Below are positions 8,765 through 17,093 of a stretch of DNA of 64,000 bases, piece after piece. Location: the NCBI GenBank assembly GCA_040754335.1, contig JBFMCV010000001.1, positions 496,001 to 560,000 of the forward strand, given 5' to 3'. This stretch comes from Thermodesulfobacteriota bacterium (GTDB taxonomy: Bacteria; Desulfobacterota_D; UBA1144; Nemesobacterales; UBA2774). A model generated the notes under the pieces. That model was given only the letters and a program-made list of their open reading frames with translations, had not been told where the DNA came from and searched no databases. The position numbers and the translations under genes are program-made. Within the stretch, counting starts at the first letter, position 1, and every line of letters begins with the position of its first letter.

Positions 8765-10414
8765 CTATTCTGCGTATCTATGGAGCTCCTGGGGCACGTA
8801 CCATTCTATGGGGTCGACGCCCAGGGGATAGACCGTGACGTTCTCGAAGCGCTTGGCGACGGCGACGGTGGCCTTCCTGCAGAAGAGGAACGTGTAGGGC
8901 TGCTGGTCGTTCACGATCTCCGAGAACTTCCGGTAAAGCTCTATCCTCTTTTGTCTGTCGAACTCCTGCCTGGCCTGCTCGATCAGCCTGTCGGCCTCGG
9001 CGTTCTTAAACCCGACGAAGTTCGAGCCGCTCTCGGCCTGGGTCGAGCTCCATATCTGATATGGGTCGGACTCGACGCCCATCGACCAGGCGAGAGTGAC
9101 CGCGTCGAATTTCCTTTCGTTGAGCCTGGTCGTAAATACCGCCCATTCGGTCTTCCGTATGTCCATTTTTATCCCCATCTTGTCGAGCTCTTCCTTGAGT
9201 ATGGTAGCTATCTTCTCACCCGTTTCGGAGCCGCCCGGTATAAGGAACTCGAACGCGAACTTCACCCCGTCCTTATCCCTTATACCGTCGCCGTCGTGGT
9301 CGGTCCAGCCTGCCTCTTCGAGGAGCGACTTGGCCCGCGCGGGGTCGTAAGGGATGGGCTTTATGTCCTTATCGTATTCGGGGCTGTTTATGTAAAAGGG
9401 GTTCGTGACCACGGCCCCGAGGTCGAACATAATTTTGTTCAATATAAGCTCCCGGTTCACGAGGTGAGTCATGGCCCTCCTGACGCGCTTGTCGGAGAAA
9501 AAAGGCCTCGCCGAGTTCCATCCTATGTAGCTGTAGTTGGGCGTGTAGTAGCTAAACTTGTCGAAGTTCTTTTCGAAATCGGGGGAGCCCGTCTGCATCT
9601 CCCACTGTATGGGGGTGAGGCTCGCGACGTCGAGCTCCTCCCTTTTAAGCACCTGGAGAGCGACGGAGGGGTCGGTGATAATCCTGAACACGATTTTATT
9701 GATGTGAGGTTTTTCCCCCCAGTAGTCGGGGTTCTTTTCGAGCACTATCTCTCTCCCGGTCGTCCACTTCACGAACCTGAACGGGCCCGTGCCTACGGGA
9801 GCCCTTCCCGCGGGGTTCGTGTTGAAGTCCCCCTTTTCGAAAATGTGCCTGGGCACTATGGGGATTCCGCCGCAGAACTCGAGCGCGAGGAAGTAGGGCC
9901 TCGCGTAAGTGAACTTCACCGTGTGCTCGTCTATCGCCTCCACGTCCTTTATCTCCTGGTAGTAGCTCCGGAGCTGCGGTGCGTCGACTTTCGGGTCCAT
10001 AATGGTCTTGTAGGAGTACACGATGTCATCGGCGGTGAACGGTACGCCGTCCTGCCACTTGATCCCCTCCCTTATTTTGAACGTGTACGTGAGCTTGTCG
10101 TCCGATATCGTCCAGGACTCGGCCAGGAGCGGTTTTAGTTCGAGTGTCGCGTTGTCCCGTTTGACGAGCGTTTCGTACACATTGCCCCCCGTTATTATCC
10201 CCTCGTAGGCGTCTGTCGCCGTGATGGGGTTGAGCGTCGCGGGCTCCGCACTAAGGTGGTAAATGAGCCAGTCGCCCTCGACGGGCCCGGTCGCGGTTTT
10301 GTCCGATGCGGATTCCGCCGGTGCGGTTTCATTTTTCTCTTCCCCGGATTTGCACGACAGGAGTCCGGATATTATGGCAATTCCCAGGAACGCTGATAGC
10401 AGTATTCTCTTCAC
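8765..10414 (-). CDS. dppA: Peptide ABC transporter substrate-binding lipoprotein (SBP family 5)
   Basis: 549 residues. A lipoprotein signal ends in the lipobox LLSC with the lipidated cysteine at C21, so it is anchored in the envelope. The family 5 solute-binding fold follows, with the TYTFKIREGIKWQDGVPFTA signature near residue 110 and the VRRAMTHLVNR hinge near 310. The start is GTG with AAGGAG seven bases upstream. It leads dppBCDF and lies only 39 bases after the slipin gene, so nfeD, slipin and the transporter may share a transcript. Confidence 0.92.
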   Translation of the reverse strand: MKRILLSAFLGIAIISGLLSCKSGEEKNETAPAESASDKTATGPVEGDWLIYHLSAEPATLNPITATDAYEGIITGGNVYETLVKRDNATLELKPLLAESWTISDDKLTYTFKIREGIKWQDGVPFTADDIVYSYKTIMDPKVDAPQLRSYYQEIKDVEAIDEHTVKFTYARPYFLALEFCGGIPIVPRHIFEKGDFNTNPAGRAPVGTGPFRFVKWTTGREIVLEKNPDYWGEKPHINKIVFRIITDPSVALQVLKREELDVASLTPIQWEMQTGSPDFEKNFDKFSYYTPNYSYIGWNSARPFFSDKRVRRAMTHLVNRELILNKIMFDLGAVVTNPFYINSPEYDKDIKPIPYDPARAKSLLEEAGWTDHDGDGIRDKDGVKFAFEFLIPGGSETGEKIATILKEELDKMGIKMDIRKTEWAVFTTRLNERKFDAVTLAWSMGVESDPYQIWSSTQAESGSNFVGFKNAEADRLIEQARQEFDRQKRIELYRKFSEIVNDQQPYTFLFCRKATVAVAKRFENVTVYPLGVDPIEWYVPQELHRYAE

Positions 10415-10453
10415 ATTAGTCTCCTTGAGTATGTCTGAATTGAGTTTGTCTGA

Positions 10454-11215
10454 TTAATCGCTGCCCGCTTTATCTATGGACTTGAGTATCGGTTTTATGA
10501 GGTCGATGGGGAGAGGGAATACTATAGTCGTGTTCTTTTCCGATGACATCTCGAGAAGCGTCTGGAGGTATCTCAACTGTAAGGACATCGGGTTACGGGA
10601 CAGGATATCGGATGCATCGGCGAGCTTGGTCGCAGCCTGGTACTCCCCTTCGGCGGAGATTACCTTAGCCCGCCTCTCTCTTTCGGCCTCCGCCTGGCGC
10701 GCCATGGCGCGCTGCATCTCCTGAGGCAGGTCGACGTACTTTACCTCGACCAGCGTGACTTTTATTCCCCAGGGGTCCGTGTGCTTGTCGAGGACCTCCT
10801 GGAGCTTGATGTTGAGGGTCTCCCTCTCGGCGAGGAGCTGGTCGAGCTCCACCTGTCCCAATATGCTCCTTAGAGTGGTCTGGGAGAGCTGTGAGGTCGC
10901 GTAGAGGTAATTCTCGACCTGTATTACCGCGTTTACGGGGTCGACGACGCGGAAATAGACGACTGCGTTCACTTTGACCGAGACGTTGTCCTTCGTGATT
11001 ATGTCCTGCGGCGGCACGTCCATCGTGATCACCCTCAAGCTTATCTTTACCATCTTATCCACGATGGGGATGATCCAGTTGAATCCCGGCCCTTTGGGGG
11101 CAACTATCCTGCCGAGCCTGAATACGACGCCCCTCTCGTATTCCTTCAGGATTTTCACGCCCGAAAGTATGAGGATAACTATGATTCCTATGAATATTAC
11201 AAGCGGTGAGAACAT
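10454..11215 (-). CDS. Slipin/stomatin-like SPFH protein
   Basis: 253-residue membrane protein of the prohibitin/stomatin (SPFH) family. An N-terminal hydrophobic hairpin (about 4-22) is followed by the [16 protein letters not shown] motif and the SPFH domain, then a charged coiled-coil stretch ([15 protein letters not shown]). Slipins form oligomeric rings in the inner membrane and are usually encoded next to an NfeD protease that can cleave their C-terminus. That partner is directly upstream with a 25-base gap. Function is probably membrane-domain organisation or quality control. Confidence 0.93.
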   Translation of the reverse strand: MFSPLVIFIGIIVILILSGVKILKEYERGVVFRLGRIVAPKGPGFNWIIPIVDKMVKISLRVITMDVPPQDIITKDNVSVKVNAVVYFRVVDPVNAVIQVENYLYATSQLSQTTLRSILGQVELDQLLAERETLNIKLQEVLDKHTDPWGIKVTLVEVKYVDLPQEMQRAMARQAEAERERRAKVISAEGEYQAATKLADASDILSRNPMSLQLRYLQTLLEMSSEKNTTIVFPLPIDLIKPILKSIDKAGSD

Positions 11216-11240
11216 TTTTTGCCTCCTCGTCTATATGTGC

Positions 11241-12686
11241 TTATACCCTTTTTACCTTGAGCTTAAACCCCTTGAGCACTTCGACTACCTTTATCCTGTC
11301 CCCTTTCTGTATAGGCTGGTCGCTTTCGGCGTCCCAGTATTCCCCGTCGATATATATCTTACCCGCTGCCTGTATTTCGGATACGGCGATACCCTCCTTC
11401 CCTATGATACCTTCGAACCCCATACGGGGCGCAAGCTTCTGAGCCTTTATCAAATAGAATATTACGTAAGCGAAGAAGAGTCCGAAGGCGAGCGTCGAGG
11501 CGATGACGACGTCGAAGCCGACCCTCAGATCTGACTCCGGAGTGTCGAACAGAAGAAGCGCCCCGAGAGCGAAGCTTATGAGCCCGCCCAGGGCGAGCAC
11601 ACCGTGGCTCGTAACGTATATCTCCGCCACGAAGAGCGCAATGCCCAGGAGGAGAAGAGCTATGCCCGCGTAGTTGAAGGGCAGTATCTGGAACGAGACG
11701 AAACCCATGAGGAGGCACACAGCGCCCGCGACGCCCGGGAATACGAGGCCGGGGTTGTAGAATTCGAGCAGCAGCCCGAGCGAGCCCAGCGACAGGAGGA
11801 GGAACGCTATGTCAGGCGTGCTCACTATGTCGATGAACTTCTGCTTCGCGCTCATGGCGATCCTCGTTACCGCGGAGCCTTTCGTGCTGAGTATTCTTTC
11901 TCCGCCCGGGAGCTTCACCTTCCTGCCGTCTATCTCTTTGATAAGGCTCTCGAGGTCGGGCGCTATGAGGTCGATCACGTGTTTTCTGAGGGCCTCCGAC
12001 GCCGTGATCGAGGAGCTTTTCCTTACGGCCTCGACCGCCCACTCGACGTTCCTCCCCCTCTCCTCGGCAATGCTCTCCATGAAGGACGAGGCGTAGTTCT
12101 CGAGCTTCTCGCCCATTATGTCCCTTGCGGGCTCTGCGTCCTCACCCACGCTGTCTTTCTTTTTTGCCGTTTTGTCTTCTTTTCCGTTATCCTCGTCCGG
12201 TTGTTCCTTTCTGCCGGGTTCTTCATTCTGTTGAGGCGAAAGTGAGACCGGGTGGGCGGCTCCTATGCTCGTGCCGGGGGCCATGGCCGCGATGTTCGCC
12301 GAGAGCGTGATGAACACGCCTGCGGACGTCGCGGAAGCCCCCTTGGGCGAGACGTAAACGACAACGGGGACCGGGGAGTTGAGTATGAGCTTCACTATTT
12401 CCTTGGTCGAGGTGAGGAGGCCGCCGGGCGTGTCGATGAGAATTATAAGCGCCTCCGCCGAGATTCTCTCCGATTCCTCAAGACCCGTGCGTATGTAATC
12501 GAGCGTCGCTGGATTGATCGTTCCGTTTATCTCTATTACGACGACCCCGTGAGGGGACGCGTCTTCTCCTGAGACTGGCTGAGGAGGTGATTGAGCGTCG
12601 GCGGCCGAGCGGAAAATTCCCGCGTAGTCTCCCGTGAAGAGGCAAAAAGCGAGTGTTGATAATATAATGGGAATCAGTCTGACCAT
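11241..12686 (-). CDS. nfeD: NfeD-family membrane-bound serine protease (ClpP class)
   Basis: 481 residues: signal peptide (1-31), a ClpP-like protease domain (about 45-270), four or five membrane helices (about 285-410) and a C-terminal OB-like NfeD domain (about 420-481). By comparison with archaeal PH1510 the catalytic Ser-Lys dyad is S121 (GASATSAG) and K194 (MGEKLENY). A highly charged insert of roughly 40 residues (150-190, rich in E, D and K) lies between these residues. NfeD proteases are paired with slipins, as here. The gene begins the nfeD-slipin-dpp run. Confidence 0.91.
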   Translation of the reverse strand: MVRLIPIILSTLAFCLFTGDYAGIFRSAADAQSPPQPVSGEDASPHGVVVIEINGTINPATLDYIRTGLEESERISAEALIILIDTPGGLLTSTKEIVKLILNSPVPVVVYVSPKGASATSAGVFITLSANIAAMAPGTSIGAAHPVSLSPQQNEEPGRKEQPDEDNGKEDKTAKKKDSVGEDAEPARDIMGEKLENYASSFMESIAEERGRNVEWAVEAVRKSSSITASEALRKHVIDLIAPDLESLIKEIDGRKVKLPGGERILSTKGSAVTRIAMSAKQKFIDIVSTPDIAFLLLSLGSLGLLLEFYNPGLVFPGVAGAVCLLMGFVSFQILPFNYAGIALLLLGIALFVAEIYVTSHGVLALGGLISFALGALLLFDTPESDLRVGFDVVIASTLAFGLFFAYVIFYLIKAQKLAPRMGFEGIIGKEGIAVSEIQAAGKIYIDGEYWDAESDQPIQKGDRIKVVEVLKGFKLKVKRV

Positions 12687-12788
12687 GCCCGGACCCTAGT
12701 TTTAGTTTAGCCCCGGCGCGGGCAATCCGCAAGGAATAAGCCTTCACGCGCGGTGCGGCGGTGCACGGTCAGGGCTCCCGTATCGGCC

Positions 12789-12816
12789 TTGTAATTCCAA
12801 AGCCCCTGATTATAAT
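12789..12816 (+). promoter_or_regulatory. Candidate promoter giving a leaderless transcript
   Basis: TTGTAA (12789-12794) and a perfect TATAAT (12811-12816) are 16 bases apart. The ATG of the TPR gene starts at 12824, seven bases after the -10 box, so transcription should begin at or next to the start codon. No Shine-Dalgarno sequence exists between them. Similar arrangements occur at 44292 and 62842. Confidence 0.6.
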
Positions 12817-12823
12817 TCTCCCC

Positions 12824-13504
12824 ATGGCTACGAAAATTAAATACACGCAGAAAGAGCTGAAAGGGCCGGATAAATTCAGCAGCACCGTTATCGCGGGCTT
12901 CGAATATTTCTCCGACCATTCGAAAAAGATTGTTCTGATAGTGGTTGCGGTGATCGCCGTGCTCGTCGCGGCTTACATCCTGCAGGGGATGAGGGAGAAC
13001 GAGGACGACGAGGCGGCCAATATGTTCAATTCCGCCGTAGAGCAGTTCGACGCCGGGAACGAGCAGGAAGCGCTTAACGGGTTCCTCGCTGTGAGAAAAG
13101 AGTTCCCGGACAATAAAATAACGAAGATCGCTCTCTATTACGCGGGCGTCATAAATTTCAGGCTCGGGAATTACGACGAGTCCATAAACGACCTCAACGA
13201 ATTTCTGAATTCGGGCGTCGACGAAGACCTGCTCATACAGTCGGCGCTGCTCACGCAGGGGCTCGCGAGGTTCGAGCAGGGGAAGTGGCAGCAGGCGGTC
13301 GAGTTCCTTTCGCAGTTCGAGAAGATGCCCGAAGGGCCTATACGCGACCGCGCCAGGATCCATCTCGCCATGTCCTACGAGAAACTGGGGCAGCCGCAGA
13401 AGGCTGAAGCGATATATAAAGACCTTTATAAAAGACCCGCGGCCATGAACCCGGGCGTGTCTCCTGTGAACGTGAACCCTTCATCGGGGAAGGGAGATAA
13501 TTGA
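12824..13504 (+). CDS. TPR-repeat membrane protein, YfgM-like
   Basis: 226 residues. The MATKIKYTQKELKGPDKF start was chosen because a TATAAT box lies seven bases upstream, ruling out the in-frame ATG at 12761. A cytoplasmic N-terminus precedes one membrane helix (36-54), then a tetratricopeptide-type domain (about 75-210) facing the periplasm. Length and layout resemble YfgM, a chaperone-like partner of the SecYEG translocon, or other TPR_21 proteins. BamB and Der, its usual neighbours in gammaproteobacteria, are not here, so the assignment rests on architecture only. Confidence 0.75.
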   Translation: MATKIKYTQKELKGPDKFSSTVIAGFEYFSDHSKKIVLIVVAVIAVLVAAYILQGMRENEDDEAANMFNSAVEQFDAGNEQEALNGFLAVRKEFPDNKITKIALYYAGVINFRLGNYDESINDLNEFLNSGVDEDLLIQSALLTQGLARFEQGKWQQAVEFLSQFEKMPEGPIRDRARIHLAMSYEKLGQPQKAEAIYKDLYKRPAAMNPGVSPVNVNPSSGKGDN

Positions 13505-13544
13505 TTTCCCTCTGATTTAATTCCAGGCGGGTCCCGAAGAATAC

Positions 13545-14888
13545 TTAATTCGTCTCTCTAATGACCTTGGCGGATATCCAGCCTTCTTTTCCGTCGGGGG
13601 CCTGTATCTTGACCCACCTGCCCTGTTTTTCGCCGAGCCCCTTGAACACGTCGCCCTCTTTCACTACGGTAACGACGTCGTTCCCCATTCCGGGGCCGCT
13701 CCTCACGTTGGCGCCTACGCCTATGACCGTGTAATTTACGGAGGCTCCGGCCGTCGGCTCCGCGGGCCGGGTTTCGGGCTGATTTTCCGTCTTCAGCGGT
13801 AGTGAAGGCGGTTTAACCTCTGCCGCTTCTTCCGCCTTTTCGCCGTCGATGACGGCTTCAGGCTTGGCGATGGGTAATATATTATTGTTCTGCTTGACGG
13901 CGTCTGCGGCTTTCCCGGGCGCTTCCGGGGCTATGACCTCTTCTTTCGTGACGGCTGCGGGGGCTTGAGCCGCGGGTTCTTTCCGCGCTTCCGTAGCGGA
14001 ATAGGTCTTAACGCCCGAGACCGGGACCTCTTCCACTCCCCACATCCTCATGAGCATGTCGTAGAAAAGGACGCCCACTATTACGCCTAGAATCACGAGA
14101 CCCGCGCCGATGACGTACGAGTTCTTTATCTTCGTTTCTTTGTCGTCCTCGGCGGAAGCGGTCTTGGGAGTCGATTTGATCTCGGGCTTGGCCTTGGGTG
14201 TGGCTGCTGCCTGCGGCGGGGCTTTCCGAGGTGTTTCTTTTCTCGGCTCGTCAGGGCCTATATAGTCTATATTCCTCGCCCTGGGCGTTTCGGCCTCGGC
14301 GGGTTTTACGGTCTCGGGCTGCCGGAGAGAGGGCTTCACGTAGTCGATCCCTGTCACTTCTTCCGTCTTTCCTTTTTCGTCGATGCCCGAGCCGTTCGAT
14401 TCGGCGACGCGCGCTATCTCTTTCTGAAGCTCCCTGAGCTTGAGGTCGAGGTCGGTCTGGGAGGCCCCCAGCTGGAGGTTGTAGACGGAATAAATAGAAT
14501 CGAGCTTCTGCAGATACTCGTTCTTGTTCTTTTCGATATCGCCGCTTATCTCGTTAAGGTAATCCCTTATTTCGTAGACAATACCAGCGACCGAGGCGGG
14601 GGTAAGCGGGGATTCCCTGGGGGTGGCGAACAGATTTTCGGAGTCGGCGGCAGGGGCGGGCTCGCGCGACTTCCTTTCAAGATCCAAAAGCCTGATGGTG
14701 AAATCGCTTAACCTGAGCTTGTATTTGTCCGTGAGCGCCTGAATGAACGTAATCTGTCCTTTGTAGAGCTCCTTCGACTGGGAAATAAGATTGAGAGTCT
14801 TTATGAGACGGAGGAGCTCGAGCTCAAAGTTAGCAGATATCCGCTTCAGGTTCTCCTGAGCGAGATCTTTATCTATATCCCCTTTCAT
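13545..14888 (-). CDS. Membrane protein with C-terminal bacterial SH3 domain
   Basis: 447 residues without close named family. Residues 1-165 are helical and probably coiled coil, cytoplasmic. A proline/alanine/lysine-rich linker (180-250) leads to one membrane helix (257-279). A second low-complexity linker precedes an SH3_3 domain (about 383-447) with the ANVRSGPG and GWISA signatures, which would lie outside the inner membrane and may bind peptidoglycan. The ribosome site AGGTGGG precedes the ATG. A cell-wall sensing or tethering role is inference. Confidence 0.75.
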   Translation of the reverse strand: MKGDIDKDLAQENLKRISANFELELLRLIKTLNLISQSKELYKGQITFIQALTDKYKLRLSDFTIRLLDLERKSREPAPAADSENLFATPRESPLTPASVAGIVYEIRDYLNEISGDIEKNKNEYLQKLDSIYSVYNLQLGASQTDLDLKLRELQKEIARVAESNGSGIDEKGKTEEVTGIDYVKPSLRQPETVKPAEAETPRARNIDYIGPDEPRKETPRKAPPQAAATPKAKPEIKSTPKTASAEDDKETKIKNSYVIGAGLVILGVIVGVLFYDMLMRMWGVEEVPVSGVKTYSATEARKEPAAQAPAAVTKEEVIAPEAPGKAADAVKQNNNILPIAKPEAVIDGEKAEEAAEVKPPSLPLKTENQPETRPAEPTAGASVNYTVIGVGANVRSGPGMGNDVVTVVKEGDVFKGLGEKQGRWVKIQAPDGKEGWISAKVIRETN

Positions 14889-15028
14889 CTGGACCCACCT
14901 GTAAGTTCAAATATAGTATATATGCACAAAGATGGAAATAGTAAATTTTATTTGACGGCGGACCTGCCGCGGGTGGGCGGGTTTGGGCGGCAATAAATTC
15001 TTTAATACGGGATAATTAACGGGAGTGA

Positions 15029-15268
15029 TCAGCAGGGTTTTATCTTGGATTTAAGGAGGGTCTTGAGCCTTTCCCTGATCTCGGGGGTTACGAAGGGCCT
15101 GTCCTTAAGCTTCCCCGTGAGCTCGAGCATCCTTTTATACGTGTCCACGAACGCCCTGCACTCTGGACACTCGGACGCGTGCTTCTCCAGCTCCTCGAGA
15201 GTCTTCATGTCGAGCTCGTTGTCTATGTAACCCATTATATTGTCGACTAAATCCTTACACATGAACAT
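15029..15268 (-). CDS. Putative zinc-finger (zf-HC2) anti-sigma-like protein
   Basis: 79 residues. The motif KHASECPECRAF gives H-x3-C-x2-C with an upstream cysteine at C4, the pattern of zinc-binding anti-sigma domains (zf-HC2). It lacks the membrane helix of RsiW-type regulators and ends soon after, so it would be a soluble regulator like ChrR/RsrA-type factors. No sigma factor gene is adjacent, which is unusual for this family. It is divergent from the AAA/VWA operon. Confidence 0.75.
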   Translation of the reverse strand: MFMCKDLVDNIMGYIDNELDMKTLEELEKHASECPECRAFVDTYKRMLELTGKLKDRPFVTPEIRERLKTLLKSKIKPC

Positions 15269-15695
15269 ATCGTATTCTCTCCGGGGCGGGGAAGGCTATC
15301 GTACGTTGGCCGTTTCCGGGTCGCAGTTCCGGACGGGTATGCAGAATCCCTCCGCCTTTCGTATACGGCTGCGGCCGCTCCCTCCTTTAAATTTAGATGT
15401 AAAAACGTGGCGGATGACTCAGCGGCCCTATCTTCGCCTCCGCACGATGCTTCATTATATACCCTAAGCAACCTTGTTGAAAGCACGGCACGTATTTAAT
15501 GTTCCCTGTGCGGCTTCAAATAGGCGCGGATTACAATTATAATTTCATGTGTAAACTATAAATGAACGGCCGGGTTCCGTTTTTACGCTGCGGAAGGGGC
15601 GGCTCCTTTGAGAGGCTGCTCCCGACGGGAAATTCTTGATACCTGTCCCGAAAGAGGACGGCGATTACTACTTCAGGTTCCGGAGGGAAAATATA
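15269..15695 (+). promoter_or_regulatory. Intergenic region with promoter for the AAA/VWA operon
   Basis: This 427-base stretch shows no convincing gene on either strand. TTCAAA (15515-15520) and TATAAT (15538-15543) are 17 bases apart and give a likely sigma70 promoter on the plus strand. It leaves a leader of about 145 bases containing GC-rich inverted segments before the ribosome site GGAGGG at about 15681. The left half (15280-15470) probably carries the leader of the minus-strand zinc-finger gene. Confidence 0.5.
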
Positions 15696-17093
15696 ATGTT
15701 CGAGAAACCCGCTACGATCGGGCAGCTTAAGGCAAGCGAATACAGGGTGCTCTCGGTCAGGGAGGAGATGAGGAAGAACCTCATCGACAAGCTGAGAAGG
15801 GGCGAGACCCCGTTCCCCGGGGTGATAGGCTACGAAGACACGGTCATCCCTCAGGTCGAGACTGCGATACTCGCGGGCCACGACATTATATTCATAGGCG
15901 AGAGAGGGCAGGCGAAGTCCCGCCTCATCAGGTCACTCGTGAACCTCCTGGACGAAGAAATTCCCGTTATAAAAGGCGGCGAGCTAAACGACGACCCTTA
16001 CTCGCCCGTAACGAAATACTGCCGGGAACTCGTCGAAAGGTACGGGGACGATACCGAGATAGAGTGGATAGGGAGGGAAGCGAGGTACAGCGAGAAGCTG
16101 GCCACTCCCGACGTTTCGGTCGCGGACCTGATCGGCGAAGTAGACCCCATAAAGGTCGCCGAGGGCAGGTACCTGTCTGACGAGCTCACAATACATTTCG
16201 GGCTCATACCCAGGACCAACAGGGGCATCTTCGCCATAAACGAGCTGCCTGACCTGGTCGAAAAGGTACAGGTCGGGCTATTCAACGTCATGGAAGAGAA
16301 GGACATACAGATAAAGGGGTATAAGATCAGGCTCCCTCTCGACATATGCATTGTGGCGACGGCGAACCCTGAAGACTATACGAACAGGGGAAGGATAATC
16401 ACGCCTCTCAAGGACAGGTTCCAGTCCCAGATAAGCACTCATTACCCGAGGACGCGCGAGATAGAAATCGTCATAATGGAGCAGGAGGCGTATGTGCCCG
16501 GCGGAGAGGGTTTCTCTCTCAGGGTGCCGAGGTTCATAAAGGAGATCATCGCCGAGATCTCGTTTCAGGCGAGGAGCTCTGGCGATATAAACCAGCGCTC
16601 GGGAGTGAGCGTCAGGACCACCATAGCGAACTACGAGAGCATAATGGCTGCCGCGGAAAAGAGGGGCATCGTGCTCGGGGAGCGCGAGATCGCGCCCAGG
16701 ATTACGGACTTCCCTTCCATAGTGCCCTCCACGAGCGGCAAGATAGAGCTCGAATACCTCGGGGAAGATTCCACGGAAGGCGCCGTCGTGGAAAAGCTCA
16801 TAAAGCGCTCGATCAAGACGGTGTTCGATTCGTATTTCCCGACGCTCGACGTGTTAGCCGACGTGATAAAGAGCTTCGAGCACGGCTACGTCGAGGTCGC
16901 GGACATGATGCCGTCCGAGGACTACATAATGGGAGTGAGGGAGATAAAGGGGCTCCAGGGCTGCGTCGATTCCCTCGGGGTCTCGGGGTCGCCCGCCGAG
17001 ATCGCGGCCGCCGTCGAGTTCACGCTCGAAGGGCTTCATCTCAACAACAAGCTTAATAAGGAAAACGTCCGGGGAAAGATAATATACAAATGA
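15696..17093 (+). CDS. Mg-chelatase-like AAA+ ATPase (MoxR/BchI relative)
   Basis: 465 residues. The ATG at 15696 was chosen because GGAGGG lies eight bases upstream. The AAA+ core resembles the I subunit of magnesium chelatases. Walker A reads GERGQAKS (68-75), with alanine where glycine of GK[ST] is usual, and Walker B reads IFAINEL (178-184), with asparagine in place of the usual aspartate. The following gene encodes a VWA protein and overlaps by four bases, giving a MoxR-VWA type pair that probably acts as a chaperone or metal-insertion complex. The client is unknown. Confidence 0.85.
   Translation: MFEKPATIGQLKASEYRVLSVREEMRKNLIDKLRRGETPFPGVIGYEDTVIPQVETAILAGHDIIFIGERGQAKSRLIRSLVNLLDEEIPVIKGGELNDDPYSPVTKYCRELVERYGDDTEIEWIGREARYSEKLATPDVSVADLIGEVDPIKVAEGRYLSDELTIHFGLIPRTNRGIFAINELPDLVEKVQVGLFNVMEEKDIQIKGYKIRLPLDICIVATANPEDYTNRGRIITPLKDRFQSQISTHYPRTREIEIVIMEQEAYVPGGEGFSLRVPRFIKEIIAEISFQARSSGDINQRSGVSVRTTIANYESIMAAAEKRGIVLGEREIAPRITDFPSIVPSTSGKIELEYLGEDSTEGAVVEKLIKRSIKTVFDSYFPTLDVLADVIKSFEHGYVEVADMMPSEDYIMGVREIKGLQGCVDSLGVSGSPAEIAAAVEFTLEGLHLNNKLNKENVRGKIIYK

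Noticed and set aside
8780-10138. Long open frame antisense to dppA
   Set aside because: Same explanation: arginine/leucine-rich shadow of a well-supported gene with lipobox and family motifs.
15247-15486. Possible 79-residue protein upstream of the zinc-finger gene
   Set aside because: Composition is atypical, no ribosome site is seen, and it overlaps the start of the zinc-finger gene.
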